A model generated the notes under the pieces. That model searched no databases, was not told where the DNA came from, and worked only from the letters and a program-made list of their open reading frames with translations. From Tardiphaga sp052076105 (lineage in GTDB: Bacteria > Pseudomonadota > Alphaproteobacteria > Rhizobiales > Xanthobacteraceae), in contig NZ_CP197245.1 of the NCBI RefSeq assembly GCF_052076105.1, positions 3,534,001 to 3,598,000 on the forward strand: a DNA stretch of 64,000 nt. The letters are read 5' to 3'. Positions 15,039-24,240 of the stretch are shown here, in pieces; position 1 is the stretch's first letter, and every line of letters begins with the position of its first letter. The position numbers were made by a program, and so were the translations under genes.

Positions 15039-16691
15039 TTAGCCGAGGTTCAGTTCTTTGAAGAAGTCGTTGCCCTTGTCATCGATGATGATGAAGGCCG
15101 GGAAATCGACGACGTCGATGCGCCAGATCGCTTCCATGCCGAGTTCGGGATACTCGACCACCTCGACCTTCTTGATGCAGTGTTCGGCAAGGTTCGCCGC
15201 CGAGCCGCCGATGGATCCGAGATAAAAGCCGCCGTGCTTCTTGCAGGCTTCGCGCACCGCGACGGCGCGATTACCCTTGGCAACCATCACCATGGAGCCG
15301 CCAGCGGCCTGGAACTGATCGACGAAACTATCCATACGGCCGGCCGTTGTCGGTCCGAACGCGCCGGAAGCGTAGCCTTCGGGCGTCTTGGCGGGACCGG
15401 CGTAATAGACCGGGTGGTTCTTGAAGTAATCCGGCAGCGCCTCGCCCTTCTCGAGGCGATCGCGCAGCTTGGCATGCGCCGAGTCGCGCGCGACGATCAT
15501 GGTGCCGGTGAGCGACAGGCGCGTCTTGGTCGGGTACTTGCTCAGCGTGGCGAGAATATCCTTCATCGGCTGGTTGAGGTCGATCTTCACGACCTCGCCG
15601 CCGAGCGACTGCTCCATCGCCGGCAGATACTGCGCGGGATTATGCTCGAGCTCCTCGAGATAGACGCCGTCCTTGGTGATCTTGCCGAGCACCTGGCGAT
15701 CCGCCGAGCACGACACGCCAAGACCGATCGGCAGCGACGCGCCGTGGCGCGGCAGACGGATGACGCGAACGTCATGGCAGAAATACTTGCCGCCGAACTG
15801 CGCGCCGACGCCGGACGACTGCGTCATCTTGAGGATTTCCTGCTCCATTTCGAGATCGCGGAACGCATTGCCGTCCGGCGAGCCCTGCGTCGGCAGCGCG
15901 TCGAGATAGCGGGCCGAAGCGAGCTTCACCGTCTTCATGCAGAGCTCGGCCGAGGTACCGCCGATGACGATGGCGAGGTGGTAGGGCGGGCACGCGGCGG
16001 TGCCCAGCGTCATGATCTTTTCCTTGAGGAAGGCGAGCAAGCGATCCTTGGTCAGGACGGACGGAGTAGCCTGGAACAGGAAGCTCTTGTTGGCGGAGCC
16101 GCCGCCCTTGGCCATGAACATGAACTTGTAGGCATCATCGCCCTCGGCATAGATCTCGCACTGCGCCGGCATATTGTTGGCGGTGTTCTTCTCTTCATAC
16201 ATGGTCAGCGGCGCGACCTGCGAATAGCGCAGGTTGCGGCGCAGATAGGCGTCGCGGGCGCCTTCGCTCAAAGCAGCCTCATCATCGCCGTCGGTGATGA
16301 CGTTGCAGCCCTTCTTGCCCATGATGATCGCGGTGCCGGTGTCCTGACACATGGGCAGCACGCCGCCGGCAGCGATATTGGCGTTCTTCAGGAAGTCAAA
16401 GGCCACGAACTTGTCGTTCGGCGAGGCCTCGCTGTCATCCAGGATGTTGCGCAGCTGCTGCAGATGGCCGGGGCGCAGATAGTGGTTGATGTCGCCAAAC
16501 GCGGCCTCCGAGAGCGCCTTCAAAGCGTCGCGGGAGACCACCAGCATGTCCTTGCCCAGCACCTTCTCGACCCGCACCCCCTCGGTGGTGACCTTCTTGT
16601 AGGGCGTGGTGTCCGCGCCCAGCGGAAACAGCGGGGTGTGCTTGTAGGGCGGTACGGGCTTCTGGTCGGGGAAAGCGGTGGGAGCATTCAT
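15039..16691 (-). CDS. fumA: Class I (iron-sulfur) fumarate hydratase
   Basis: 550 residues, typical of homodimeric class I fumarases of the TCA cycle (fumarate + water to L-malate). The likely 4Fe-4S cysteine contexts are visible: LPMCQDTGTA, GTAACPPYHLA and GVSCSADRQ. The C-terminal beta part holds AFGPTTAGRMDSF, FYLGSIGGSAANL and VDFPAFIIIDDKGNDFF. The ATG at 16691 sits directly behind a hairpin whose 3' arm includes the GAGG ribosome site. The transcript leader (16692-16805) can form three hairpins (separate entry). Class I enzymes are oxygen-labile, so iron- or redox-linked control would make sense (inference). Confidence 0.95.
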   Translation of the reverse strand: MNAPTAFPDQKPVPPYKHTPLFPLGADTTPYKKVTTEGVRVEKVLGKDMLVVSRDALKALSEAAFGDINHYLRPGHLQQLRNILDDSEASPNDKFVAFDFLKNANIAAGGVLPMCQDTGTAIIMGKKGCNVITDGDDEAALSEGARDAYLRRNLRYSQVAPLTMYEEKNTANNMPAQCEIYAEGDDAYKFMFMAKGGGSANKSFLFQATPSVLTKDRLLAFLKEKIMTLGTAACPPYHLAIVIGGTSAELCMKTVKLASARYLDALPTQGSPDGNAFRDLEMEQEILKMTQSSGVGAQFGGKYFCHDVRVIRLPRHGASLPIGLGVSCSADRQVLGKITKDGVYLEELEHNPAQYLPAMEQSLGGEVVKIDLNQPMKDILATLSKYPTKTRLSLTGTMIVARDSAHAKLRDRLEKGEALPDYFKNHPVYYAGPAKTPEGYASGAFGPTTAGRMDSFVDQFQAAGGSMVMVAKGNRAVAVREACKKHGGFYLGSIGGSAANLAEHCIKKVEVVEYPELGMEAIWRIDVVDFPAFIIIDDKGNDFFKELNLG

Positions 16692-16695
16692 GGTC

Positions 16696-16805
16696 GGGCC
16701 TCAAAAAGGGAGGGGATTTGAGGCCCTTGTAGGCGGTTTCCCGACTGTTTTGAAGGGTTCAAAACAGGGGGACAGGCCCGCAATCGCGGGGATAATCCCC
16801 CTGTT
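16696..16805 (-). promoter_or_regulatory. Structured fumarase leader with three inverted repeats
   Basis: In mRNA order: arms AACAGGGGGA (16796-16805) / TCCCCCTGTT (16763-16772) enclosing an inner CCCGC/GCGGG stem; CTGTTTTGAA / TTCAAAACAG (16758-16767 and 16745-16754); and GGGCCTCAAA / TTTGAGGCCC (16717-16726 and 16696-16705). The first two share bases 16763-16767, so they exclude each other. The third covers the ribosome site. Function is inferred from geometry. Confidence 0.55.
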
Positions 16806-16892
16806 CCAACAGTCACCGGCTGCGCCCAGTGCGCCTTGCATAAAGCCGCGTCCCGCGTTTCAGTGCGGCCGGGGATTGAGGAGAATTCTGGA

Positions 16893-17366
16893 ATGTCCAT
16901 CGACCGCCTGCGCGGCATTTTTTCGGCTGTGGCGCTGCTTGCCACCGTGACCCTTGTCGCTTCGCCGGCCCGCGCCGACCGCTGCGACGATCTCGCGCGT
17001 CAGCTCAAGAGCCAGATCGACGGGCTCAGCGTCGGGCGCACTGCGGCCAACGTGATCTACCTCTCGCATCCGGCGGCGAAGCAGTTGCGGCTTGGCTGCG
17101 CCAGCCGCAATTTCAGCAACGAGATCTATGCGGCGTCCGCGACCCGCAAGCCGGCGCCGGCTTTCACTGATCTCGTCGCGAGCGCGGCAGCCGTCATCTT
17201 CACGATCCCGAAGCCGGATACGGTGAGGGGCACCACGCGATGTCTTGGCCGCATGGGGATTTTCCGTGGCGATGACGTGAAGCTTCGCTATCGCCGGCTC
17301 GATCTGCGCTGCACCCGCAGCAAGACCTCCGCGACCATCACCATTTCCCGCGGCAAGGACGAGTGA
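16893..17366 (+). CDS. Secreted hypothetical protein (157 aa)
   Basis: The ATG at 16893 follows GAGGAG and begins a signal peptide (MSIDRLRGIFSAVALLATVT, cleavage after ARADRC). The in-frame start at 16836 lacks these. The mature part has four cysteines (DRCDDLAR, RLGCASRN, TRCLGRMG, LRCTRSK), which suggests a disulfide-bonded periplasmic protein. I do not recognise the family. It is divergent from fumarase, sharing the 16692-16892 region. Confidence 0.75.
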   Translation: MSIDRLRGIFSAVALLATVTLVASPARADRCDDLARQLKSQIDGLSVGRTAANVIYLSHPAAKQLRLGCASRNFSNEIYAASATRKPAPAFTDLVASAAAVIFTIPKPDTVRGTTRCLGRMGIFRGDDVKLRYRRLDLRCTRSKTSATITISRGKDE

Positions 17367-17521
17367 GTATTTCGTTTCAATTGTAGTGAAGTCCGAGACC
17401 GGTCATTCACCACCGCAGCCGAACCATCCCGATTGCTGCAAATTGCAGCGCCTGATTTACCAACTCCTTGTTGGCGCACGCCCATGGTCCAACTGCAAGT
17501 GTTGGAAACAGGGAATTTGTA

Positions 17522-17692
17522 ATGAGCGTTTCAAGTGTCAGCAGCACACCGCCGGTCGCTGAGGTGAAGCCGATCGAGGCAAAGCCGCCAGAGCCGAAGA
17601 AGAACGACGACAACGACAGCCGCACCGCGCCGCCCCCGCCGCGCGCAGCGCTGCCGCCCGGCCAGGGCACCCGGATCGATCAGCTCGCTTAA
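17522..17692 (+). CDS. Small proline-rich hypothetical protein (56 aa)
   Basis: The ATG at 17522 opens MSVSSVSSTPPVAEVKPIEA, followed by a charged and proline-rich stretch (KPPEPKKNDDNDSR, then APPPPRAALPPGQGTRIDQLA). Composition indicates a disordered cytosolic peptide. AACAGGG upstream is a modest ribosome site. I recall similar small proteins in Bradyrhizobium genomes but no function. The end of this gene is 104 bp from the methyltransferase gene on the same strand. Confidence 0.6.
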   Translation: MSVSSVSSTPPVAEVKPIEAKPPEPKKNDDNDSRTAPPPPRAALPPGQGTRIDQLA

Positions 17693-17796
17693 CGCGGCAC
17701 CGTCGGACAGAGACCAGCCGCCGGTCGCGTTGACGCGAGGCCTGCCCAATCACTGCCGCGAATCTGGTATCGGATGCGGGCCAAAGGAGGCCCGAC

Positions 17797-18471
17797 ATGA
17801 TCATTCGCCTCGTGATACGTACGCTGATCTGGTTCGGCGTGGTCGGCGCCGTTTTGTTCACCGCCGCCGGGACCTGGCAATGGCCGGCGGCGTGGTCATT
17901 TCTACTCTTCATGATTCTGCTCGGCCTTGGTGGCGGCCTGTGGCTGATGCAAATCGACCCCGCGCTGTTCAAGGAACGCATGGGCCCGGTGATACAGCCG
18001 GGACAACCCTCGGCAGATCGGGTCTTCATGGTGGCGTTCCTGACCGTGGCACTGGCCTGGCTGATCGTCACAGGACTGGATCAGCGCTTCGGCCTGTCGC
18101 AGATGACGATTGGCGTCGAGGTCGCAGGCACGGCACTCGCGATCGCGGGAATGGCGATCTCATTCTGGGTCCTGCGCGAAAACAGTTTCGCCGCACCGGT
18201 CATCAAGCTTCAGCGCGACCGCGGCCAGCGCGTCATCGATACCGGCCCCTATCATTTCGTGCGTCACCCGATGTATAGCGGCGCCGTTCTGTTTTTCCTT
18301 GGCACATCGCTCTGGCTCGGCTCGTGGTGGAGTGCCGCGCTGACGCTGATCATGGCCGTGCTGTTCGCATGGCGTACGATGGCCGAAGAGCGTACCTTGC
18401 GGGACGGTCTCCCCGGCTACACCGACTATACGACGCGCGTCCGCTATCGTCTGTGTCCGGGGCTCTGGTAG
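17797..18471 (+). CDS. Isoprenylcysteine carboxyl methyltransferase (ICMT/PEMT)-like membrane protein
   Basis: 224 residues. Four to five membrane helices cover most of the protein. The ICMT/PEMT signature appears at about residues 150-165 (TGPYHFVRHPMYSG) and the C-terminal Glu-rich turn (TMAEERTLRDGLPGYTDYT) completes the SAM-binding pocket typical of these enzymes. They use SAM to methylate small lipophilic or lipid substrates in the inner membrane. The substrate in bacteria is generally unknown. AAAGGAGG lies upstream of the ATG. No operon partner is evident. Confidence 0.9.
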   Translation: MIIRLVIRTLIWFGVVGAVLFTAAGTWQWPAAWSFLLFMILLGLGGGLWLMQIDPALFKERMGPVIQPGQPSADRVFMVAFLTVALAWLIVTGLDQRFGLSQMTIGVEVAGTALAIAGMAISFWVLRENSFAAPVIKLQRDRGQRVIDTGPYHFVRHPMYSGAVLFFLGTSLWLGSWWSAALTLIMAVLFAWRTMAEERTLRDGLPGYTDYTTRVRYRLCPGLW

Positions 18472-18490
18472 CCTCGTCACGCGAGCTGCG

Positions 18491-19198
18491 CTACTTGTCC
18501 AGCGCCTTGTAGTGCCGGAAGATGCCGTCCTTGTTGAAGGCAATGCGGCGGTCACTGTCGAGATAGGCCTTGATGTTCGGTCGAACCGCCATGCGGTCAT
18601 GCAAATCGATCAGGCGTGGGATTTCCCGCTCGAATTTTGTCATGCGTTTCGGAAATGCGTAGCGCAGGCCTTCAACGATCTGGAACAGTGACAGATCGAC
18701 ATAGGTCGCCTTGCGGCCCGCGACATAAGCGCCATCGCCGGCCTTCAATATCCGCTCGAAATAGCCGAGATATTTCGGCACACGTTCCTTCAGGAATTCC
18801 GTGCTGCGTTTTTTGGCGGGACCTTTCTGATCTTCATAGTAGAGCGACACACCGATGGGGTGATGGGTGTCATGCACCTCGGCCACGAAATCGGTGATCG
18901 TGAGCTGCAGCTCGTGCAATTGCAGCCGCGCTGTTTCGGACTTCGGTGCCAGACCGTGACGCGGGCCGAGATAGAACAGGATGTTCGCAGTCTGGCCGAT
19001 CACCATGTTGCCCGCCTTGAGGAACGGCGGCGCGAATGGCGGAATGCCCTTCTTGCTGTCGAGCATCCTCGTCATCGCGGCCATGCCACCCTTGCCGCGT
19101 GCCATATCGCGGTAGTCCGCGCCAGAATCTTCCAGCGCCAGGCGCACGAATTCGCCGCGGCCCTGGATCGTCGGCCAGTAATACAGCTCATATCGCAT
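18491..19198 (-). CDS. Glutathione S-transferase family protein
   Basis: 235 residues from the ATG at 19198 (an upstream in-frame start at 19297 adds 33 residues with no fold match). A thioredoxin-like N-terminal domain (MRYELYYWPTIQGRGEFVRL; the Tyr/Trp-rich start is typical of sigma/mu-like GSTs) is followed by the helical C-terminal domain (about 95-225) with VAGRKATYVDLSLFQIVEG, the conserved N-capping Asp motif. The role is probably glutathione conjugation or peroxide reduction in the cytosol. The flanking genes do not indicate a specific substrate. Confidence 0.88.
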   Translation of the reverse strand: MRYELYYWPTIQGRGEFVRLALEDSGADYRDMARGKGGMAAMTRMLDSKKGIPPFAPPFLKAGNMVIGQTANILFYLGPRHGLAPKSETARLQLHELQLTITDFVAEVHDTHHPIGVSLYYEDQKGPAKKRSTEFLKERVPKYLGYFERILKAGDGAYVAGRKATYVDLSLFQIVEGLRYAFPKRMTKFEREIPRLIDLHDRMAVRPNIKAYLDSDRRIAFNKDGIFRHYKALDK

Positions 19199-19317
19199 GC
19201 GGAACCTCGCCAAATGTCGCGTCAGGGGGTGCCAGGGTAACTGCTCACCGTGGAATTCGTTCGCTGCGCTGGTCCCGCGCAAACCCCGCACCGTCATCCA
19301 GCTATCGCTGCAAAACG

Positions 19318-19348
19318 CACTATGGCCGGGACAGGCCCGGCCATAGTG
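19318..19348 (-). terminator. Terminator of the lectin-like gene
   Basis: Perfect 13-bp arms CACTATGGCCGGG / CCCGGCCATAGTG around a 5-base loop, followed on the minus strand by CGTTTTG. It lies 34 bp past the stop at 19382. Confidence 0.7.
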
Positions 19349-19381
19349 GAATGTATTGCTGCTCGTCTACAGCAACAGAAC

Positions 19382-20071
19382 TCAATTCGACGCGAAGCAA
19401 TACAGCAGCCCGTCGCCGCCGGTGCTCTTCAGGTCGTTCTGCGAGCAACCGCCATCGGGGCCGCGCGACGGATGCGATGTGTTCCATGACTTGGACGGCG
19501 GCTCTTCATTGAGGCCGGTGCGATCGATATGACCGACCATGGCGGCGCCCTGCGTACCGCTCGTCCAGTTCTTGCAGGTGCGATCCTCACCGGCGGCAAA
19601 GGCGGTGCCGTCGGCCTGCGAACCGGTCAGCACGTCATGGCGATTCGGCGTATCGCCGCGGCCATTGATGACCTCGCCCTTCTCGCTGAGCGAGGTTTGC
19701 TTGGAGAGGTTGTTGCTGGCGCCGTGCAGATCGGCGACATCCTTGGCAACGACGACGCCCTTGGCATTCTTCCATGGCCCGTTGCCGATCCGGTCCTTGG
19801 CATTGATCGCGGGCTTGCCGTCCGCGGCCTGCGTCGAGAGATAAGCGCGCCATGTCTTGGCGCCCGCGCCTGCAGCCTGCGCCAGCGTCTGGCAATGATT
19901 GTCAGCACCGGCAAGGCCACCGAGATTGCCGCCATTGCCGATACCATTGCTGGTGACGAAGAAGCTTGTATCCGCGCCTTGCGCGAACGATGGCGACGTT
20001 GCTGCAAGCGAAACGGCGACGGCACCGGCACAGATACCGAGACGGGTCATGGTCGAGAGAATAGTGGGCAT
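19382..20071 (-). CDS. Secreted lectin-like protein (229 aa)
   Basis: The start at 20071 is chosen because GGAGG stands seven bases before it and a signal peptide begins there (MPTILSTMTRLGICAG..., cleavage after PSFAQG). The mature protein has a conserved modular pattern that I recall from Bradyrhizobium-type proteins annotated as lectins: SFFVTSNGIGNGGNLGGLAG, KTWRAYLSTQAADGKPAINA, RIGNGPWKNAKGVVVAKD, NGRGDTPNRHDVLTG and a C-terminal HPSRGPDGGCSQNDLKSTGG. The cysteine-containing fold resembles C-type-lectin or collagenase NC10/endostatin-like domains. Sugar binding has not been shown here. Confidence 0.75.
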   Translation of the reverse strand: MPTILSTMTRLGICAGAVAVSLAATSPSFAQGADTSFFVTSNGIGNGGNLGGLAGADNHCQTLAQAAGAGAKTWRAYLSTQAADGKPAINAKDRIGNGPWKNAKGVVVAKDVADLHGASNNLSKQTSLSEKGEVINGRGDTPNRHDVLTGSQADGTAFAAGEDRTCKNWTSGTQGAAMVGHIDRTGLNEEPPSKSWNTSHPSRGPDGGCSQNDLKSTGGDGLLYCFASN

Positions 20072-20203
20072 CGATTCCTCCAATTTGTTTTTGTAGCCAC
20101 GCAACGCCAGTCGCTATGGGACGCAACTGACCAACACATTATCCGGCGGATTATTCCCGCTCTGAGATCATCACTTGGCAATGCACACGCATGAGGCCAA
20201 CAA

Positions 20204-20233
20204 AAAGCGCCGCGGAATGATCCGCGGCGCTTT
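20204..20233 (-). terminator. Rho-independent terminator of the Tim44-like gene
   Basis: 13-bp arms (20204-20216 and 20221-20233; core GCGCCGCGGA / TCCGCGGCGC) with an ATGA loop, then five T on the minus strand. It lies 22 bp after the stop at 20255. Confidence 0.85.
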
Positions 20234-20254
20234 CCGATTTCAGTGACGCAAGGC

Positions 20255-21298
20255 TTACGCCTGCTGGATGGCCGAGAGTTCCCAATCGGCGCCGCGCGGG
20301 CGCACGAAGGTCCAGATCTCGGTCGCTTCGATCGGCGTTTCGCTGCCAGCCACCAGACGATTGGTGCCGCGCTCCAGCGTCTTGTCGACCAGCGAGAAGC
20401 GCATCGCAACGCTCGCATAGTCGGTGTCGCCTTCGCGCCAGGCTTCCGCGAGGTCGCCCTGAAGCAGCTTCACATCCGACACCTTGTTGATGTCGTTGCG
20501 CGCCTTGTTCTCGGCGAGATCCTTGGCGAAGTACGACACCATTTCCGGCGTCGACAGCTTGCCGAGTTTCTCGACATCCTCGTTCGACCAGGCGGCCTGG
20601 ATTTCGCCAAGCAGACGCTCGAACGTCTCGTAGTCCTGCGGCACGATATCGAGCGGCTTGTCATTCGAGCCACCGCCGAAACCGAAGCCACCGAGACCAC
20701 TGCGCTGGGTCGGCTGTGCGCCATAACCCTGCTGCGCCTGGTTCATGTGCGCCTGATTCTGGTCAGGAGCATTGCCCGGACCGATATAGGCCGAGTTGGC
20801 CGGACCAGCATAGGCGGACGACGTCTGGTTACGACGCTGCCACCAGGACATCGCGAGACGGACGACGATGATGATCAGGCCGACCTGCAGCAGCAGGCCG
20901 ATGATCGACGACAGGCCGCCGAGGCCGCTGAACAGACCGCCGCCGAACAGCATGCCGAGCAGGCCTGCGCCGAGGAAGCCGGCAGCGAGGCCGCCGAGCA
21001 TGCCCATGCCCGGACGGTTGAAGAAACCGCCCTTGTTGGCTGCGCCCGTGGTCGCGCTGTTCATGCCGGGCGAACCCGGCTGCTGCATAGTGCGGTTGAA
21101 CGGCTGAGCCGCGTTAGGCGCCGTCGACGTGCTCGGCGGAGCCGAGAACGTGCGGTTGCCGCGCGAACCCGAGCTGCTGCCACCGCCAACGCGGGCGTCG
21201 GCAGAGGAGATTGCAATCGTGAGCGGCATCGCCAGCGACAGGACAACGGCCATCGTCTTGACGACGCCGCGCATGCTGAACGTGAAAGTCATGGTCAT
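20255..21298 (-). CDS. Tim44-like domain membrane protein
   Basis: 347 residues. A signal/anchor segment (about 10-33, ending SSADARVG) is followed by a Ser/Gly/Asn-rich linker, two hydrophobic Gly/Leu-rich segments (about 98-118 and 128-150, GGLAAGFLGAGLLG and LLLQVGLIIIVVRLAM), a low-complexity Gln/Asn/Ala stretch, and a C-terminal Tim44-like domain (about 215-345: FERLLGEIQAAWSNEDVEKL, LSTPEMVSYFAKDLAENK, EIWTFVRPRGADWELSAIQQ). Bacterial TimA-type proteins are inner membrane proteins with a periplasmic or cytosolic Tim44 fold. Their role is not well defined. It is monocistronic with its own terminator. Confidence 0.88.
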   Translation of the reverse strand: MTMTFTFSMRGVVKTMAVVLSLAMPLTIAISSADARVGGGSSSGSRGNRTFSAPPSTSTAPNAAQPFNRTMQQPGSPGMNSATTGAANKGGFFNRPGMGMLGGLAAGFLGAGLLGMLFGGGLFSGLGGLSSIIGLLLQVGLIIIVVRLAMSWWQRRNQTSSAYAGPANSAYIGPGNAPDQNQAHMNQAQQGYGAQPTQRSGLGGFGFGGGSNDKPLDIVPQDYETFERLLGEIQAAWSNEDVEKLGKLSTPEMVSYFAKDLAENKARNDINKVSDVKLLQGDLAEAWREGDTDYASVAMRFSLVDKTLERGTNRLVAGSETPIEATEIWTFVRPRGADWELSAIQQA

Positions 21299-21506
21299 TC
21301 CCTCAATCCCCGGCAGGGGGAAAACACCCCTAACATGGCTACCCCAGCCTAAAAGGGAAGCACCGTTCCATGGTAAACGCTGCGGCCCTCGGTCGCGGCT
21401 GGGGATTGAACCTTTGGCGGAGGAGTCACCTTGCTTTCAAATACTTATGGTGCATTGCGAAGTTTGGGGCGCATTTGAAACCAAGCCGTTTTTGTGACGG
21501 CGTGCC

Positions 21507-24080
21507 CTAGTTCGGCGCCATGGTTTCCTTGACCTTGGCGATCAGCGCGCTCAGGGCGAACGGCTTGGCCAGGAAGGCGAATTGCTGGTTTTCCGGCAGG
21601 CTCTTTTCGAACGCCTCCTCGGCGTAACCCGAGACGAAAATGATCCGGATATCCGCATTGCGCGCGCGCATTTCCTTGAGCAGCGTCGGCCCGTCCATCT
21701 CCGGCATCACGACATCGGAGACCACGAGATCGATGGCGCCGTTCTGTTCGTCGAACACCTCCATCGCCTCGACGCCGTTGCCGGCTTCGACCACCGTGTA
21801 GCCGCGCGATCGCAGACCGCGGGCGTTCAGCGCGCGCAGGCCTTCCTCGTCCTCGACCAGCAGGATGGTGCCCTGCCCGGTCAGGTCCGCGCGCGGCTTG
21901 GCGTCGGCAGCGGCTTCCTTCGCGGCGACGGCGGCGGCGATCGCCGGGTCTGGAGCCACTTCCTTTTCCTGATGATGGCGCGGCAGGAAGATGCGGAACG
22001 TGGTGCCTTTGCCCGGCTCTGAATCGACGTAAACGAAGCCGCCCGTCTGCTTGACGATGCCGTAGACCGTGGAGAGGCCGAGGCCGGTGCCCTTGCCCAC
22101 GTCCTTGGTGGAGAAGAACGGCTCGAAGATCTTCTCCACGATATCGGCGGGAATGCCGGTGCCGGTGTCGCTGACATCGATGCGCACATAATCCGACGGC
22201 GGCATGCCCTTGTAGGAGAGGCGCCCGGCCTCCTCGGCCGAAACATTCACAGTGCGGACGGTCAGTGCGCCACCATCCGGCATCGCGTCGCGGGCATTGA
22301 CCGCGAGATTCACGATCACCTGTTCGAATTGAGAGATGTCGACCTTCACCGGCCACAGATCGCGGCCGTGCACGACTTCGAGTTTAACCTTCTCGCCGAT
22401 CAGTCGCTTCAGCAGCAGATCGATATCGGAGAGGGCATCGCCGAGATTGAGTACGGTCGGACGCAGCGTCTGGCGGCGCGAGAATGCGAGCAACTGCCGC
22501 ACCAGCGTCGCCGCGCGTGTCGCGTTCTGCTTGATCTGCATGATGTCCTGGAACGACGGATCGGTCGGCTTGTGCGCGTTCAGCAGGAAGTCGTTGGCCA
22601 TCATGATGGCGGAGAGCACGTTGTTGAAGTCATGCGCGATGCCGCCGGCCAGTTGGCCGATGGTGTCCATCTTCTGCGCCTGGTTGACCTGGTTCTCGAG
22701 CGTGCGGCGCTCGGTGGTCTCAAGCATGTAGACGATAGCAGCTTCGGTCTCGCGCTCGTTCTCTTCCACGGCGGTGACAAAAAATTGCCCCCAGCGTTCC
22801 TTGGCGCCTTCCAGCAGCGCTTCCACCGGCGGGATATCGCCCTGCCCCTGGGCGGCGTGGCCGATGGCTGAGACGAGCTGATTGCGGTCGCGGTCGCTGA
22901 CGGCAGCGAGGATCGACTTGTTGACCGCGCCGGACGTGTTGAGGCTCTGCGCCAGCTTGGCGAAGCGGGCATTGCCGCGCACCACGTTGCCGTCGCGGTC
23001 CACGGTCGCAATCGCCATCGGCGTATGGTCGAAGAAGCGCATGAAGCGTACTTCGGCGGCGCGCTGCGGATCGGACCGCTCGTCACGGGCGCGGCTGATG
23101 ACGAGGGTGCGCGACGCGCCCGGCACGCCGTCGGCGCCGAAAGCGAGCTTGTGATAGAGCCGCACTGGCATGGTCTTGCCGTTGCGCATGCGCAGGTCGA
23201 TGTCGAAGACTTCGGTTTTGACTTCGCCGGGCATCGGCACAATGGACGTCAGCAACGAGGCGCCGTCGCCGGAGACGATATCGGTGAGCTTCAACCCGCC
23301 AGAGCCGATCTCGGCAAGATCGTGATCGAGCCAGTTCGCCAGTGTAGCGTTGACGTAAACCAGCTCGCCCTTTGGATTGACCGAGAAGAAGCCGCAAGGT
23401 GCGTGATCGAGATATTCGATGGCGTGCTGCAGTTCCTGGAAAACGTCTTCCTGGCGTTGCCGATCGCGGGAGATATCAGCCACCGACCACACTGTGGATT
23501 TGGCTTCGCGCTTGCCTTCACCCAGTGGACGCACGCGCATGCGCAGCCAGCGGCCATGGCTGCCGTCAGGCACCGCAACGCGGACCTCCTCCTGCTGGCG
23601 CTTGCCCTCGCGGGCAGCCTTGAGCAGGCGGAAGACGGCTTCGGAGACATCGGGATTTCCGATGAAGACGCGTTCGACCGGTCGCGCATCCTGCGCGGAG
23701 GCAGCGCCGGTCAAAGTGAGATAGGCAGCATTGGCATAGACGACATGGCCCCGCGCATCGGTGACCGCGATACCGTCAAAGGCGTTATCGGCCACGGTGC
23801 GCATGATCGGATCGTCGGAGGCGCGATCGGCAAAGCGGACAATACCGGCGGCAAAGGCGAACAACACGAACAGCCCGACCATCGCCAGCAGCGCCAGCAG
23901 GCCCAGAATATAAGGCTGCGCCTGGGCGCGGCCGAGAGTCATGAATGCCACGGCGCAGGCAATGATCGCGGCGGCAATCAGCAGCACCAGCACAATGCTG
24001 CCGCTGCGCCGGGCCGGCTCGTGCAGAGCCGGATTCTGCGCCGTCATCGACTGGCGATCGTGGTCGGTCTCGGCGGTCAT
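21507..24080 (-). CDS. cckA: Cell-cycle hybrid histidine kinase CckA
   Basis: 857 residues. Two membrane helices (about 28-48 and 56-80) are followed by PAS-like sensor modules (about 90-205, 215-335 and 340-455), then the HisKA domain with the phospho-acceptor near residue 483 (GGIAHDFNNVLSAI). The HATPase follows (NLAVNARDAMPDGG, VSDTGTGIP, GKGTGLGLSTVYGIV), and a C-terminal receiver with the acceptor Asp near 789 (VVSDVVMPEMDG). In Caulobacter, CckA phosphorylates ChpT, which passes phosphate to CtrA and CpdR. The gene follows flhB by 160 bp, as in related genomes, and probably reads as the distal part of the flgB operon or from its own promoter. Confidence 0.95.
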   Translation of the reverse strand: MTAETDHDRQSMTAQNPALHEPARRSGSIVLVLLIAAAIIACAVAFMTLGRAQAQPYILGLLALLAMVGLFVLFAFAAGIVRFADRASDDPIMRTVADNAFDGIAVTDARGHVVYANAAYLTLTGAASAQDARPVERVFIGNPDVSEAVFRLLKAAREGKRQQEEVRVAVPDGSHGRWLRMRVRPLGEGKREAKSTVWSVADISRDRQRQEDVFQELQHAIEYLDHAPCGFFSVNPKGELVYVNATLANWLDHDLAEIGSGGLKLTDIVSGDGASLLTSIVPMPGEVKTEVFDIDLRMRNGKTMPVRLYHKLAFGADGVPGASRTLVISRARDERSDPQRAAEVRFMRFFDHTPMAIATVDRDGNVVRGNARFAKLAQSLNTSGAVNKSILAAVSDRDRNQLVSAIGHAAQGQGDIPPVEALLEGAKERWGQFFVTAVEENERETEAAIVYMLETTERRTLENQVNQAQKMDTIGQLAGGIAHDFNNVLSAIMMANDFLLNAHKPTDPSFQDIMQIKQNATRAATLVRQLLAFSRRQTLRPTVLNLGDALSDIDLLLKRLIGEKVKLEVVHGRDLWPVKVDISQFEQVIVNLAVNARDAMPDGGALTVRTVNVSAEEAGRLSYKGMPPSDYVRIDVSDTGTGIPADIVEKIFEPFFSTKDVGKGTGLGLSTVYGIVKQTGGFVYVDSEPGKGTTFRIFLPRHHQEKEVAPDPAIAAAVAAKEAAADAKPRADLTGQGTILLVEDEEGLRALNARGLRSRGYTVVEAGNGVEAMEVFDEQNGAIDLVVSDVVMPEMDGPTLLKEMRARNADIRIIFVSGYAEEAFEKSLPENQQFAFLAKPFALSALIAKVKETMAPN

Positions 24081-24240
24081 CGGACGGTTCGTCGCCTGTT
24101 GGCAGTTGCGGCAGCGCGGGTTTGCGCGCCTCCTGAGTGCATCAATCGGCTGGCCTTGCGCAAGCGCCGCGTCGGCCTATTCGCTTCCAATCCGCCGATT
24201 CGCAACACGTTCCCGGTCCCTTGCCCGGCGCTTTCGCGAA

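Noticed and set aside
14748..16721. 657-codon open frame on the + strand across the fumarase gene
   Set aside because: It is antisense to an unmistakable class I fumarase. Long antisense frames are expected at this GC content and codon bias, and its translation has no recognised domain.
17730..18278. 182-codon + frame overlapping the methyltransferase gene
   Set aside because: The 17797 frame carries the ICMT signature and membrane helices; the other is Arg/His-rich noise.
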